A stretch of 23,800 nucleotides of DNA from Chara braunii. Lineage: Eukaryota > Streptophyta > Charophyceae > Charales > Characeae. The position numbers and the translations under genes were made by a program. Location of the stretch: positions 604,961 to 628,760 of the forward strand of contig BFEA01000174.1 of assembly GCA_003427395.1 (NCBI GenBank). The letters are read 5' to 3'. Positions 1 through 7,512 of the stretch are shown here, piece after piece. The notes beneath the pieces are model-generated. The model made no database searches. It was not told the DNA's origin and saw only the letters and a program-made list of their open reading frames with translations. Position 1 is the stretch's first letter; every line of letters starts with the position of its first letter.

Positions 1-152
1 TCCACAGGTAAGTCTCCAATCCGCGGTTCACCTCGTGCAACTCACGGCCCCGACGATGACGATCGCAGAGAGACCGCGAGGGGCTTACTTCCATCGAACA
101 ACACCCTGCTCCACAGGTAAGTCTCCAATCTGCGGTTCACCTCGTGCAACTC
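1..152 (+). repeat. 109-bp-period direct repeat carrying a strong 5' splice site
   Basis: Positions 1-43 and 110-152 are the same 43-bp sequence with one difference (C/T at the 22nd base). Each copy contains CACAG|GTAAGTCTCC, a full match to the eukaryotic 5' splice-site consensus, with GT at 8 and 117. Between them, ATCGCAG at 62-68 could serve as a 3' splice site, giving a hypothetical 48-nt exon at 69-116. The window begins inside the first copy, so the array may extend to the left. An exon-plus-intron tandem duplication would explain the pattern; chance duplication of a donor-like sequence is the alternative. Confidence 0.75.
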
Positions 153-809
153 TTACTCAATAGCACGGACGACTTTGAATGTTCCTTCCACTGAAGCGTA
201 ATCAAATCCATTCCCAACTTCTCCTCCTGAACAATGCACAGCTCCGCATTGCACCCCGACCCTCCAAGTCGCCCTGCCTATCCGGTCCCTCATACGCTCC
301 CTCTCTCTTCGATGCACCTGGCTCAAAATCTCAACCAGGTTCACTCAGTTTCCCATGGAAACGAGGAACGCAACGAATCTGCTGGTTATCAAGGTGACAA
401 AAGCCTACGAGTCAGATGGCGATCACCAACACGAAGACCACTTTTCGTGACCGAAGTGTCGAACACGAAGATCACACGGATGATGACGACGACTGCCGCA
501 AGCTCTCGGAAGTTAGTGCGACTGTCACGAGCAGCGCCCCTCCCCGCGTCACTTTACTCAAGGTACCAATAGGCGTGCTCACTTTCCAATCTCTCTCAGC
601 AGCTCGTAATTAGAGGACGGAGTATAACGACCGTAACTTTCTCCCTCTTTTTGACCTCTATGGCTGACCTCACGCTACTTCCACCGGTAGGATGAGCAAA
701 ATCGAATGAGCAAAATCGAATGAATCTCCCACTAAGTTTGGGCAGATACACTGCCACTTTCGAATCTTCCCCTTTTCTACTCGCGCCGGTCGGTATCTGG
801 CCGAACTAG
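153..809. other. GC-rich stretch, no supported gene
   Basis: I see no recognisable gene here. Several frames stay open for 60-110 codons, but the base composition is C-rich and stop-poor, so that means little. One frame (from 416) encodes an acidic patch, EDHTDDDDDC, followed by Ser/Thr-rich sequence. A perfect 14-bp tandem duplication, ATGAGCAAAATCGA, lies at 692-719. The segment at 720-757 recurs in diverged form at 1268-1306 (shared GATACACTGCC), and the word AACGAATCT recurs near 372, 1213 and 1501, so this stretch is made of old, degenerate repeats. Confidence 0.4.
692..719. repeat. 14-bp perfect tandem duplication
   Basis: ATGAGCAAAATCGA occurs twice without a gap (692-705 and 706-719), followed by a third ATGA start. 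It looks like a replication-slippage product and shows no functional sign. Confidence 0.9.
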
Positions 810-1151
810 CGGCCACACCCAATCCGAATAGGGGGGGGACCCCCAGGGGCGAGTCGACAGACCCTGCCGCTTAGAACCGAGATAGCAACGAAGCACCACC
901 AGCTGGACGATGACGATGCTCGTCGCGCGCGGGGTGAGCAATCACCGCATGGGAATGAGATAACTGATGACGATGACACTTGCGCCTTGATGGAGATGGT
1001 CACGACGCGAGCACGGCGTTGTGGCGCTAACAGTGACGACTACGAAAAGCAGCTCCGTGATGGTCAAAGCGCGGCCACACCATTAAGAACACCTCGGTCG
1101 AAGCCCCGATCGCGGCAACGACAGAATCGCCCTGCACAACTACAACCGTGA
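810..1151 (+). CDS. Unrecognised open frame with DDDD motifs (possible exon or remnant)
   Basis: The frame is open from just after a TAG at 807-809 to a TGA at 1149-1151, about 113 codons. There is no early ATG; the first is at 990 and would give 53 residues beginning MEMVTTRARRCGANSDDYEK. The frame encodes two DDDD runs (near codons 33 and 52), then a basic Pro/Arg/Gln-rich tail (PRSKPRSRQRQNRPAQ). I recognise no domain. The acidic-then-basic order and the MVTTR-like start could be a retroelement ORF remnant or an exon, but the surrounding sequence is stop-poor in several frames. A non-coding origin is at least as likely. Confidence 0.15.
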   Translation, partial: RPHPIRIGGGPPGASRQTLPLRTEIATKHHQLDDDDARRARGEQSPHGNEITDDDDTCALMEMVTTRARRCGANSDDYEKQLRDGQSAATPLRTPRSKPRSRQRQNRPAQLQP

Positions 1152-1398
1152 AATCGACCTCGATTACAGATAGCGCACGGCTGCAACCGCGCTTCACTTC
1201 TCACCAACTATGCAAAATGAGAACGAATCTGCCGCCAGGACTGACCAGGCGCACCTGCAAGCTTCACGTGAATCTTCCGCTAGAATATGGGGAGATACAC
1301 TGCCCGCATCATGACCACCACTTATAGGTACGGTCGGGATCGGGGCGATTGTGCCACGGCTCCTCCTCTGGTTCGCTCTATGTCGTCTGCTCTCCGAG
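1152..1398. other. No gene seen
   Basis: Nothing recognisable is present apart from the diverged repeat of 720-757 at 1268-1306. Its right edge is the donor-like CCGAG|GTAAGT at 1394-1404. Confidence 0.4.
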
Positions 1399-1919
1399 GT
1401 AAGTCCCGACTCTCTCTTTACACCTCCTTTTCTCGTACGTATGTGCGCAGCACGAGCCCCCACCCGTCAGCTGCGCCCACGGCGCCTCCCCGCAAGTGAG
1501 AACGAATCTCACTCGGCCCTTCGTTGTTCCAGTAGGCCGCCCGTATCCTCGCCGAGGTGAGTTCTTCTCCACCTCTTCTCCTTTCTCGTCAAGTCCCTGT
1601 CTTTCCTTTCTCCTCCAACTTCGCCTTCGTCTCTCGCTTTACTATATTAGCGCAACCGCTACCTTTGACAATACTGCTTGCAGCAGACGACCTGGCAGCG
1701 CTTCAACCCAGAGGTAAGTCATTCGACTCCCCAGTTGTCGGACCTCCCCTTTTTGTAGTTTTCCCCCACCTCCTATCGTCCTACCAACTCGCCGTGGTCA
1801 GCGAAACTTGCTCTCACGCAAGTGCCACGCCAATCCTCTCTGCACCGCTCCCATCTTAACGGATGTCCCGAAGGACCACGCCAGGGCGACGGCCTTGAGA
1901 TATCACCACTAGACTGACC
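1399..1919 (+). other. Candidate small-exon gene segment with three evenly spaced 5' splice sites
   Basis: Three consensus donors follow a GAG or AGAG: GTAAGT at 1399, GTGAGT at 1557 and GTAAGT at 1714, spaced 158 and 157 bp. Each is followed by a pyrimidine-rich stretch ending in a plausible acceptor: GCGCAG near 1448, TATATTAG at 1650 and GTGGTCAG at 1801. The implied introns are about 50, 94 and 88 nt. The implied exons 1449-1556, 1651-1713 and 1802 onward can be joined with both later introns in phase 1, staying open to a TGA near 1917-1919. A second phase also stays open, so reading-frame support is weak in this C-rich DNA. No domain is recognisable in either conceptual product. It could be a real gene, a pseudogene, or tandem repeats that happen to resemble splice sites. 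Confidence 0.22.
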
Positions 1920-1964
1920 GGGCCCTGACAATTCAAAAATGTTTGTTTTTACCCATCTCGTTCC

Positions 1965-2032
1965 ATTATCCGGTTTCGAACACAGGTCTGTATTTCAACA
2001 GTTCGTGGGTGTACCCCCCGAGCTAGGCTCAT
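1965..2032 (-). other. tRNA-like module (Pol III A and B boxes)
   Basis: On the minus strand the A box is TAGCTCGGGGG (plus-strand 2015-2025) and the B box core is GTGTTCGAAACC (1972-1983), about 30 bp apart as in a tRNA gene. The intervening GAACTGTTGAAATACAG is shared with the modules at 13080-13681. The acceptor stem is not evident, so this is a tRNA-derived relic and not a functional tRNA. The parental tRNA is uncertain; GAA in the loop position would fit tRNA-Phe. Confidence 0.6.
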
Positions 2033-2256
2033 GGATCTCACGACCGGTCCTGAGAAAAAAATAATTAATAACTTTAGAAAAGAAACTAGGAAAAGCGAAT
2101 AGGGGGAGGGGAATCGTCGGGACTCGGCCCTCGGCCCTGCCTGACGGGCCCGTGGTCGGACTCCCCAATAAAACCCAGGGGGATAGTCCTGCGGGACCCT
2201 CAACCCCTCGGCTTACCTCCAAACTGCGCTCCTCCGCCGCTCCGCTGCTCACTGTT

Positions 2257-2316
2257 GGCCTTGATCCTGGTACCTGCTGGCTGAAAGTCCAATGCCGTAA
2301 CCAATAGGGCTAAGCC
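2257..2316 (-). other. tRNA-Glu(UUC)-like head of the SINE-like repeat
   Basis: The minus strand reads TTAGCCCTATTGGTTACGGC, then TTGGACTTTCAGCC, and ends CCAGGATCAAGGCC. These correspond to the D arm (GGTTA), an anticodon loop CTTTCAG with UUC in the anticodon position, and a degenerate T arm/B box. The plus-strand homologue at 12026-12088 preserves the same three parts. Decay in the T arm and the lack of a clear acceptor stem rule out a working tRNA. Confidence 0.45.
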
Positions 2317-2365
2317 CAAGTCTGGTTGCAGCAAGCGCAAACTTCTATATGAAGAGCGCGGGCCT

Positions 2366-2902
2366 GCAGCAGTGATCTAAATTCCGTTGCTTAGCTTATC
2401 CCTTGAGCCCAAGTCCCCGAACTGCCATGTTTGCCACTTGGAGGACAGTTATCGCTCAGCTTGCCCCGCGCACTGCCCCGCCATGCTGCGGTCGCAGTCG
2501 AGGCCTTCGTAGCTTGCTCCATTCGTCCAAAGAGGGTGCTTTTATCGCCTTCGGTCGGAAAAAGACCCCGACTTTCGCTCGTGCCATACCCAGCTCGTAC
2601 CGTACCTAGCCAAAGCTTGCCACGGCTTCTACCGCCGATACCTTTATAGCCAAAACTGGTACCTGCACGCTCCACACGGTGCGGCCCCCAAACGCCGCCT
2701 TTCACTGAGTCAAACAAAATCCTCCTCTGGTCGTAGTTTCAATGGTTGAACCCGACGCTGACTGTAAGTTCTTTAGTGCGAGCGAGGTTAGGCCCTGCGT
2801 AGTATTGTCTAAGATTTCAATCTATTCCTAGCTTAATTCAATCTTGGGTCGTCGAGCAGTTCGTTAGTTTGCACTGATTGAGTATCTAACTGAACTAAAC
2901 GC
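2366..2902. other. Spacer without a supported gene
   Basis: A 108-codon open frame lies on the minus strand (2391-2717), but it resembles nothing I know and has no context support. The stretch separates the inverted gag fragment from the SINE-like repeat. The corresponding plus-strand spacer (11531-11974) is about 90 bp shorter and shows at best short matches to it. Confidence 0.35.
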
Positions 2903-3094
2903 GTGCTCACAAAGTTCACGCCCACACACTCTCTGATCCAATCAAAAATGCGAGTGTCACTCCCAACCTCTGGGAGTCGGTCGTGGTCACTCAAAAATGG
3001 GACACTCTCTCGGATATTGCTGGAGACGCATCTTCTGTGAGATGCAAAAGTATGCCCAAATACCCTTGTAAGGGTGTTCGGGCCGACAGCGGGA
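2903..3094 (-). pseudogene. Inverted fragment of gag 3' end and its downstream sequence
   Basis: The reverse complement matches 11339-11527: it contains GTCGGCCCGAA, ACCCTTACAAGGGTAT, TTTGCATCT, GTGTCCCATTTTTGAGTGACC and the downstream GTGACACTC segment in the same order. The stop codon TGA after the CCCATTTT motif is conserved. Similarity ends sharply at both sides; upstream gag sequence, including the zinc knuckle, is absent. It is a 3' remnant of a second retroelement copy in opposite orientation, or half of an inverted duplication. The post-stop hairpin shows a compensatory change relative to the plus-strand copy. Confidence 0.8.
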
Positions 3095-3220
3095 AGTAAG
3101 AGGCGATGTCACGGACTGCCAGTTGGTAGGGACTGTGTTTATCCCATCGTAACGAAGGAGAGGGGGGGTCGTTGCGTGCTGGCTCGACGAATTGGAAGAA
3201 GTGGTTGCTGCCTGTTCTAC
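3095..3220. other. Short spacer
   Basis: Nothing recognisable lies between the inverted gag fragment and the 126-bp tandem array. Confidence 0.4.
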
Positions 3221-3600
3221 TACCTATATGATTATAAAAGCAGGTTGTGAGTAGGAAAGCTTACCTGCGGAGGTATGCACAACTCGGCTTGCTGCGGGGA
3301 GTACTGTAAGCCCAACTGTGGAGCTATATACGTACCTGCGGACCTATACCTATATGATTATAAAAGCAGGTTGTGAGTAGTAAAGCTTACCTGCGGAGGT
3401 ATGCACAACTCGGCTTGCTGCGGGGAGTACTGTAAGCCCAACTGTGGAGCTATATACGTACCTGCGGACCTATACCTATATGATTATAAAAGCAGGTTGT
3501 GAGTAGTAAAGCTTACCTGCGGAGGTATGCACAACTCGGCTTGCTGCGGGAAGTACTGTAAGCCCAACTGTGGAGCTATATACGTACCTGCGGACCTATA
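3221..3600. repeat. Three near-identical 126-bp tandem units
   Basis: Units start at 3221, 3347 and 3473, an exact 126-bp period. I see only isolated substitutions (GTAGGAAAGC/GTAGTAAAGC in unit 1, GCGGGAAGTA/GCGGGGAGTA in unit 3), so the duplication is recent. Each unit contains TATATGATTATAAAAGCAGG, a good TATA-box candidate, plus GTACCTGCGG and TTACCTGCGG, which make internal sub-repeats. The period does not match a nucleosome. A tandem core-promoter array or a young minisatellite are both possible. No coding potential is evident. Confidence 0.95.
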
Positions 3601-4141
3601 TGTCGTTTCTCTGCTAAAAGGAGTGGCGGGAGGGAAGCAGCAAGGATGACAGGTTTACTCTCTGGCTGGCAGTACGGTTCGCTGACAAGCGGAGTCACTG
3701 CAGATCGACCAGGAAGTGCAGGTTTGGTTGTCGGCAGGAGCATGACACGGTCTATCAAATGACTGGAGAAGAGTTGCAGTTAGCGGACATTGCCTAAGGC
3801 ACCCACACTTCACGACCAGGCATGCCCGAAAGAGAAAGGGAGGGACCCTTACCTTGTGAGGAGAGTAGGGGATGCGAGGAGAGTCGGGATGAGTTGCGTC
3901 GTCCTGTAAATTCGAGCTTACGAAGGTTGGGGTAGCGCGGACTGTATCTCCGCCCTCTAGCCCGACTCTCACAACTGCTGGACGGCAAGACTGTTGGCGG
4001 GTGCGCAGTCCGTCCCATTGTGTGAAGTAACTGATGGAGAGCTGCGAGCTGGCAAACCTCCCCGCGGCCCTACATTTCGGGTCGTAGGCGCAGCGGCAGA
4101 GTTCGAGTTCGTTGAGTAAGAAGGTTGACTATGACTCGGAG
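3601..4141. other. No gene seen
   Basis: A 105-codon minus-strand frame (3655-3972) is open but unrecognised. No repeat family, RNA gene or regulatory motif is evident. Confidence 0.35.
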
Positions 4142-4339
4142 AACTGTCGGATGGTCAACAACGGTGGTCTGATTTCGTTCGACCAAGCTACGACGCATTT
4201 TGACCGCCATTGCGGGGCCCTCAGGCGAACCGAGATATCAAGGCCCTCTCCTGGGAGTTGAGTCTGTCCCCCTCCTGTATCTCGAGAGTCTGAAACCCCT
4301 TATCTTTTGCCTTTCTTACTCCGAGTCTAGTCTTGTCAT

Positions 4340-4381
4340 GAGAGGAAGGCGGCAGGCGGGATTGCAACCCGTAGGACCGCA
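4340..4381 (+). other. 42-nt block identical in both copies
   Basis: The 42 nt here are identical to 20757-20798, although sequence on both sides differs often. The block includes GAGAGGAAGGCGGCAGG and the small hairpin CGGG-ATTGCAA-CCCG, then GTAGGACCGCA. Such local identity suggests constraint on nucleotide sequence, for example an RNA or protein binding site. Localised gene conversion would be the alternative. Confidence 0.75.
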
Positions 4382-4556
4382 ACAGGACTCCGTGGGGAAT
4401 CTGCCCACCGATTGCAGGAGCTCTGCCGGAACTCAGGAGGAGTTCTGGAGGCAGGGAACTAAAAGGTAACGATTGCTTTCCTTCTATAAACCCGGTTATA
4501 GCCCTTATCTGTATCCCTTGTTATGATTTGACTGAATGTACTACATGTACCCTTAC

Positions 4557-4580
4557 TTTGACTTTCAGTTTGACTTTCAG
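4557..4580. repeat. 12-bp tandem duplication
   Basis: TTTGACTTTCAG occurs twice in direct succession inside the spacer before the hairpin array. It is a minor slippage-type repeat. Confidence 0.85.
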
Positions 4581-4724
4581 GACACAAGTCAGATTAAATA
4601 AAGGAATGTATGTACAATGTCAGTTCCAGTTTCATTGTTTAATTGAAAGCAGATTGTGCATTGCATCTGGAGAAAAGGTGGGAGGAAGGCAGTATTGCTT
4701 TAAAGTTTGATTGGGTCATTAAGG

Positions 4725-5546
4725 CTGGGAAGTCCCCATAAGTTTGGGGAGACGCAGGGCTGTGTTTATTTCTGATTGCTCTGGAGGCTGGGAAGTCCCC
4801 ATAAGTTTGGGGAGACCCAGTGTTGTGGAATTGCATGGAGAGTCAGACCATTCTATAAGTTTAGGTGGTCTGGTTGCTCTGACTTGTGAGGGTTAACTAT
4901 GATTGACTTTTCAGGAGCCAAGCACAGTTCAGTTGGCTTGGTTGCCTTGTTTACTTGGGCTTTCTCAATTTCTTTGGTTCTGAACGAGGAGGTCTGGGCC
5001 ATTCTATACGTTTAGGTGGTTCAGCCTCTTCCTGCCTTTTTCTGAGGGAGTAACTTTGGCAGAGAGTCAAGCTATTCCATAAGTTTGGGTGGCTTCGACT
5101 CCATGCCATGCACAGATTGGATCAGAGAGTCAGAGTATTCTATAAGTTTAGGTCGTCTGGCCCAATGCCTCGCAGATGCTGGAACCCAAAGGTTATAATC
5201 TAACTATACTTTATTACTATCTTATTTAAGAACAGACCAGTCAGACTATTTTATAAGTTTAGATAGTCTGACTATAGCTTATCACAATCTGAAGAGAGTA
5301 TAAATAAGACTATAACTGAGGGTAACTTGGGCCGACTGAGCATTGTTTTTAAAACGAATAGCTCAGCCTTACGCCCGCGTTGAAGATTAAGTTCATAGAG
5401 ATATATACAACCTGGCTATTAAACAGTTCAGGGCGACTAGAATGACCTAGTCATATGCCCAAAGAAGAGAGAAGTAGTTGTGCCCTCTGTTCTGTATATA
5501 CTCAATGGCTGGGTCAGGCATGTCCCATAAGTTTGGGTGGCCTGAC
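4725..5546 (+). repeat. Array of eight ATAAGTTT stem-loops with covarying arms
   Basis: The loop ATAAGTTT (ATACGTTT once) occurs at 4738, 4801, 4855, 5006, 5079, 5142, 5253 and 5527. Each is flanked by complementary arms whose sequence differs between units: CTGGG/CCCAG plus GTCCCC/GGGGA at 4788-4820; CAGACCA/TGGTCTG at 4844-4872; CTGGGCCA/TGGTTCAG extended by GAGGAGG/CCTCTTC at 4986-5031; AGTCAGACTA/TAGTCTGACT at 5239-5273; GTCAGGC/GCCTGAC at 5513-5546. The unit at 5131-5159 is weak. A fixed loop with variable but paired arms implies selection on a fold. I know of no named RNA family with this loop. Confidence 0.8.
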
Positions 5547-5844
5547 TTTACGCCTTATGTAAGCTGGGTATAAAGGGATAAATCATTGAAACATTACGAA
5601 CTATTGTTTGGCAAGGCTGACTTTGGGATGGGGAGAGTACTTACCTTTGTGGTTTGACCTGCATGTGACTGAGTGAGGCTACTACTTAATTTGAGTTTCA
5701 GTTTGATAGGTAGTTGCTTTAGTTGCTCGCCCCGTGCTAGAGTCATAGTAGTTAGTTTCAATTCCCGCATTTTCTGAGCTAAGTTTTTTTACTTAGATCA
5801 ATTTCTGCATTTTTTGGGACCTTATATTTATACTTGGTCTTGTA
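5547..5844. other. Spacer between hairpin array and second repeat array
   Basis: No gene is seen. TATAAAGGGATAAA near 5568 is TATA-like but has no further support as a promoter. Confidence 0.35.
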
Positions 5845-6420
5845 TAAATCTTGGTAAGCCACTTTCTTTACAGGAAGTGCTGCCGAAATTTCTACAAAAC
5901 CAAGGAGTTAGTCAGACTTTGTCTTTTTCAGGATCCAGTTTTTTTGACTTTTTGGCTTAATCAAATTCTGGGAAGCCTCCTCTTCTAAAGGGAGTGCTGC
6001 CCAAATTTTTACTAATTCAGGGAGTTACACGAAACTTGACCTTGAAAAGTCGAAGTCATTTTAGATCCTGAACTTAGCTTTGTATAAATCTTGGAATAGC
6101 GCTTTCTCTTCGGGAAGCGCTGCCGAAATTTCGACAAATCTACGGAGTTAGTTAAATTTTGTTTTAGTTGAACTCAGATCTTGTTTCCTGAGTTCATATC
6201 TGACTTAGTATAAATCGGGGAAGTCTCCCTTTCTAAAGGAAATGCTGCCCAATTTTTTACTAAATCAGGGAGTTAGACAAAATTTGACAAAATTTGACTT
6301 GTAGGAGTTAGAATTTATTTTCAAGTTCCATATTCGGACTTGTATAAATTTTGAGAGGGCACTTTTCCTACGGGAAGCGCTACCGAAATTTTCCTAGTTC
6401 AGAGGAGTTAGATTATATTG
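5845..6420 (+). repeat. Five degenerate ~120-bp units with GCTGCCGAAATTT core
   Basis: Units begin near 5850, 5970, 6090, 6213 and 6349. Each runs TATAAATC, TTGG, a short hairpin, GCTGCC(G/C)AAATTT, a tract ending in an AGGAGTTA-like word. The hairpin arms change together: CACTTTC/GGAAGTG in unit 1 and AGCGCTTTC/GGAAGCGCT in unit 3, with an A-T pair replaced by G-C. Units alternate between a CCGAAATTT and a CCCAAATTT type, which suggests amplification of a two-unit block. Two units of the same family occur at 22731-22890 in copy 2. No coding function is apparent. Confidence 0.75.
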
Positions 6421-6617
6421 CGACAGGTGGCAATTATGACGATCCACCCTGGATAGGAAGGATGCTGCCAAAGGTCTGCCTTTTTCTTGGGCACGTGCGC
6501 AGAAATAGACCTAGGCTTAGTTATCAGGAGGATTTCAGTGAGATCGTGATATGGGGATTATTCTCCATGAACTTATAGATTTAGCCTGGGGGATTGGTCT
6601 GTCATGTGTTATAGGTC

Positions 6618-6718
6618 CTCTTGATCAATTGATTCAAGATTTGGGCTAGATTCAACTTGATCCTACGAGGATCACCTTCTGTTATCACTGATAACAGGTC
6701 GATTGCCGATTCGTCGGT
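6618..6718 (+). other. Cluster of four hairpins, including a 19-bp perfect palindrome
   Basis: In order: CTTGA/TCAAG around ATCAATTGAT at 6618-6636; GATCCT-ACG-AGGATC at 6659-6673; CTGTTATCACTGATAACAG, a 19-bp palindrome with a one-base centre, at 6679-6697; and CCGA-TTCG-TCGG, a UUCG-type tetraloop hairpin, at 6706-6717. The 19-bp palindrome is identical in copy 2 (23129-23147), and the CCGA hairpin is kept with an altered loop. The cluster could be RNA structure, a terminator-like signal or an operator-type protein site. Confidence 0.7.
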
Positions 6719-7020
6719 CTACGACTCAACACCCATTCACCCTCAATACTCAACCTAAAAGACTTTAGCCCTGGTGATTTTATTGTTTTATTAAGGTTTT
6801 ACCCAGACTTTTATTGAATGGCCATTTAACAAAGGTACCGAGTATTTAATTATGGTTGGTTGGACAGAGGCTGGGGCTTGCATGGCTAAAGCGGGGGGGT
6901 ATGAGTATAGAGATTGATTGGAGTTGACTCCGTGTAGTGCATGGACTCTTGCTTGACTCTTTGATGTGATTGCAGGTATGTTCTGTGGTTCGGATTTTGG
7001 ATTGGGTAGTCTGCGATCAC

Positions 7021-7098
7021 ATATATATATATGGATGTGAGGAGTCCCACTGTGATTGTGAGAAGTGATCGTCACATACTTATTCCCCCTTATATATC

Positions 7099-7135
<37 letters not shown>
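7021..7135. repeat. (AT)n and (TG)n microsatellites
   Basis: (AT)6 occupies 7021-7032 and an uninterrupted (TG)16-type run occupies 7103-7135. They mark the right edge of copy 1. Confidence 0.95.
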
Positions 7136-7137
<2 letters not shown>

Positions 7138-7259
7138 CTATGCTGGATGTTCGCGTGGCCTGAGGGGCCCCGCGTACTTAGGATTTAATTAGGGGTTGAG
7201 ATTGAGAAAAGTTGGAAGACCCCTCTATTTGTTTGTATGCTTCTTGAAGAATTCTTAGT

Positions 7260-7512
7260 CGGACGTTGGCCCTGGGCCTGGATTCGAGGTCCTTGTCCAG
7301 GACATTCCAGGCTCTAGACTCTGCATGGAAGGGATGAACCCTCGGGCAGAGCCTATTTGCCTTGCCTGCCGAGACATTCAGGCCAAAGGCCGAAGGTCTC
7401 GCGGCGGCCGCACGGCTATTCTTTCAGCCGTGCGATATCGTGAGGGGGTAGGCCCTCACAATACTTCGAGTCTGACACTTGAGTGTCATACGCGGAACTC
7501 GGATCCACGAGG
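7260..7512 (+). other. String of consecutive short hairpins
   Basis: Within about 220 bp lie: GTCCT/AGGAC at 7289-7303; CTCGGGCA/TGCCGAG at 7341-7372; GACATTC-GGCC/GGCC-GAAGGTC at 7373-7398; GCGGCCGC at 7404-7411; GCACGGCT/AGCCGTGC at 7410-7433; GTGAGGG/CCCTCAC at 7440-7459; TGACACT/AGTGTCA at 7473-7488; and CTCG/CGAG at 7498-7511. Loops are 2-17 nt. This density of near-perfect adjacent inverted repeats is unlikely by chance. A 65-codon plus-strand frame crosses the region but is unrecognised. The segment could act as structured RNA or be a product of palindrome-forming mutation. Confidence 0.65.

Larger units (their letters stand above)
1960..2365 (-). repeat. SINE-like repeat with two tRNA-like modules (inverted copy)
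   Basis: Read on the minus strand, this is a diverged copy of the plus-strand sequence at 11975-12375. The order in both is: a tRNA-Glu-like head, the shared segment GAGGGGTTGAGGGT, a GC hairpin with a T-rich loop (minus-strand arms from GGACT/CCCC and GGGG/AGTCC, at 2159-2190), a T-rich tract, then a second tRNA-like module with A and B boxes. Dispersed copies with internal Pol III promoter elements are the hallmark of SINEs. There is no clear poly(A) tail or target-site duplication, so boundaries are approximate. It lies beyond the gag fragment at 2903-3094 in the same relative order as the plus-strand pair, so it may instead be part of one larger element. Confidence 0.6.
4142..7080 (+). 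repeat. Copy 1 of a ~2.9-kb modular structured element
   Basis: This segment is collinear with 20555-23540. The shared order is: (A) a GC-rich block starting near GCCATTGCGGGGCCCTC; (B) an array of ATAAGTT hairpins; (C) tandem units with GCTGCCGAAATTT; (D) the palindrome CTGTTATCACTGATAACAG plus a CCGA/TCGG hairpin; (E) a tail ending near TGATTGCAGGTATG and GTGAGAAGTGATCG. The copies differ strongly in the B arrays (8 against 18 units) and moderately elsewhere. No conserved protein is encoded; in the best matching frame, most codon differences change the residue. The copies may be LTRs of a large element containing the gag relic, or independent insertions. I could not identify TG...CA ends, a target-site duplication, a primer-binding site or a polypurine tract. 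Confidence 0.75.

Noticed and set aside
2391-2717. 108-codon minus-strand frame as a gene
   Set aside because: It is unrecognised and lies between repeat fragments, and the corresponding spacer at 11531-11974 does not preserve it.
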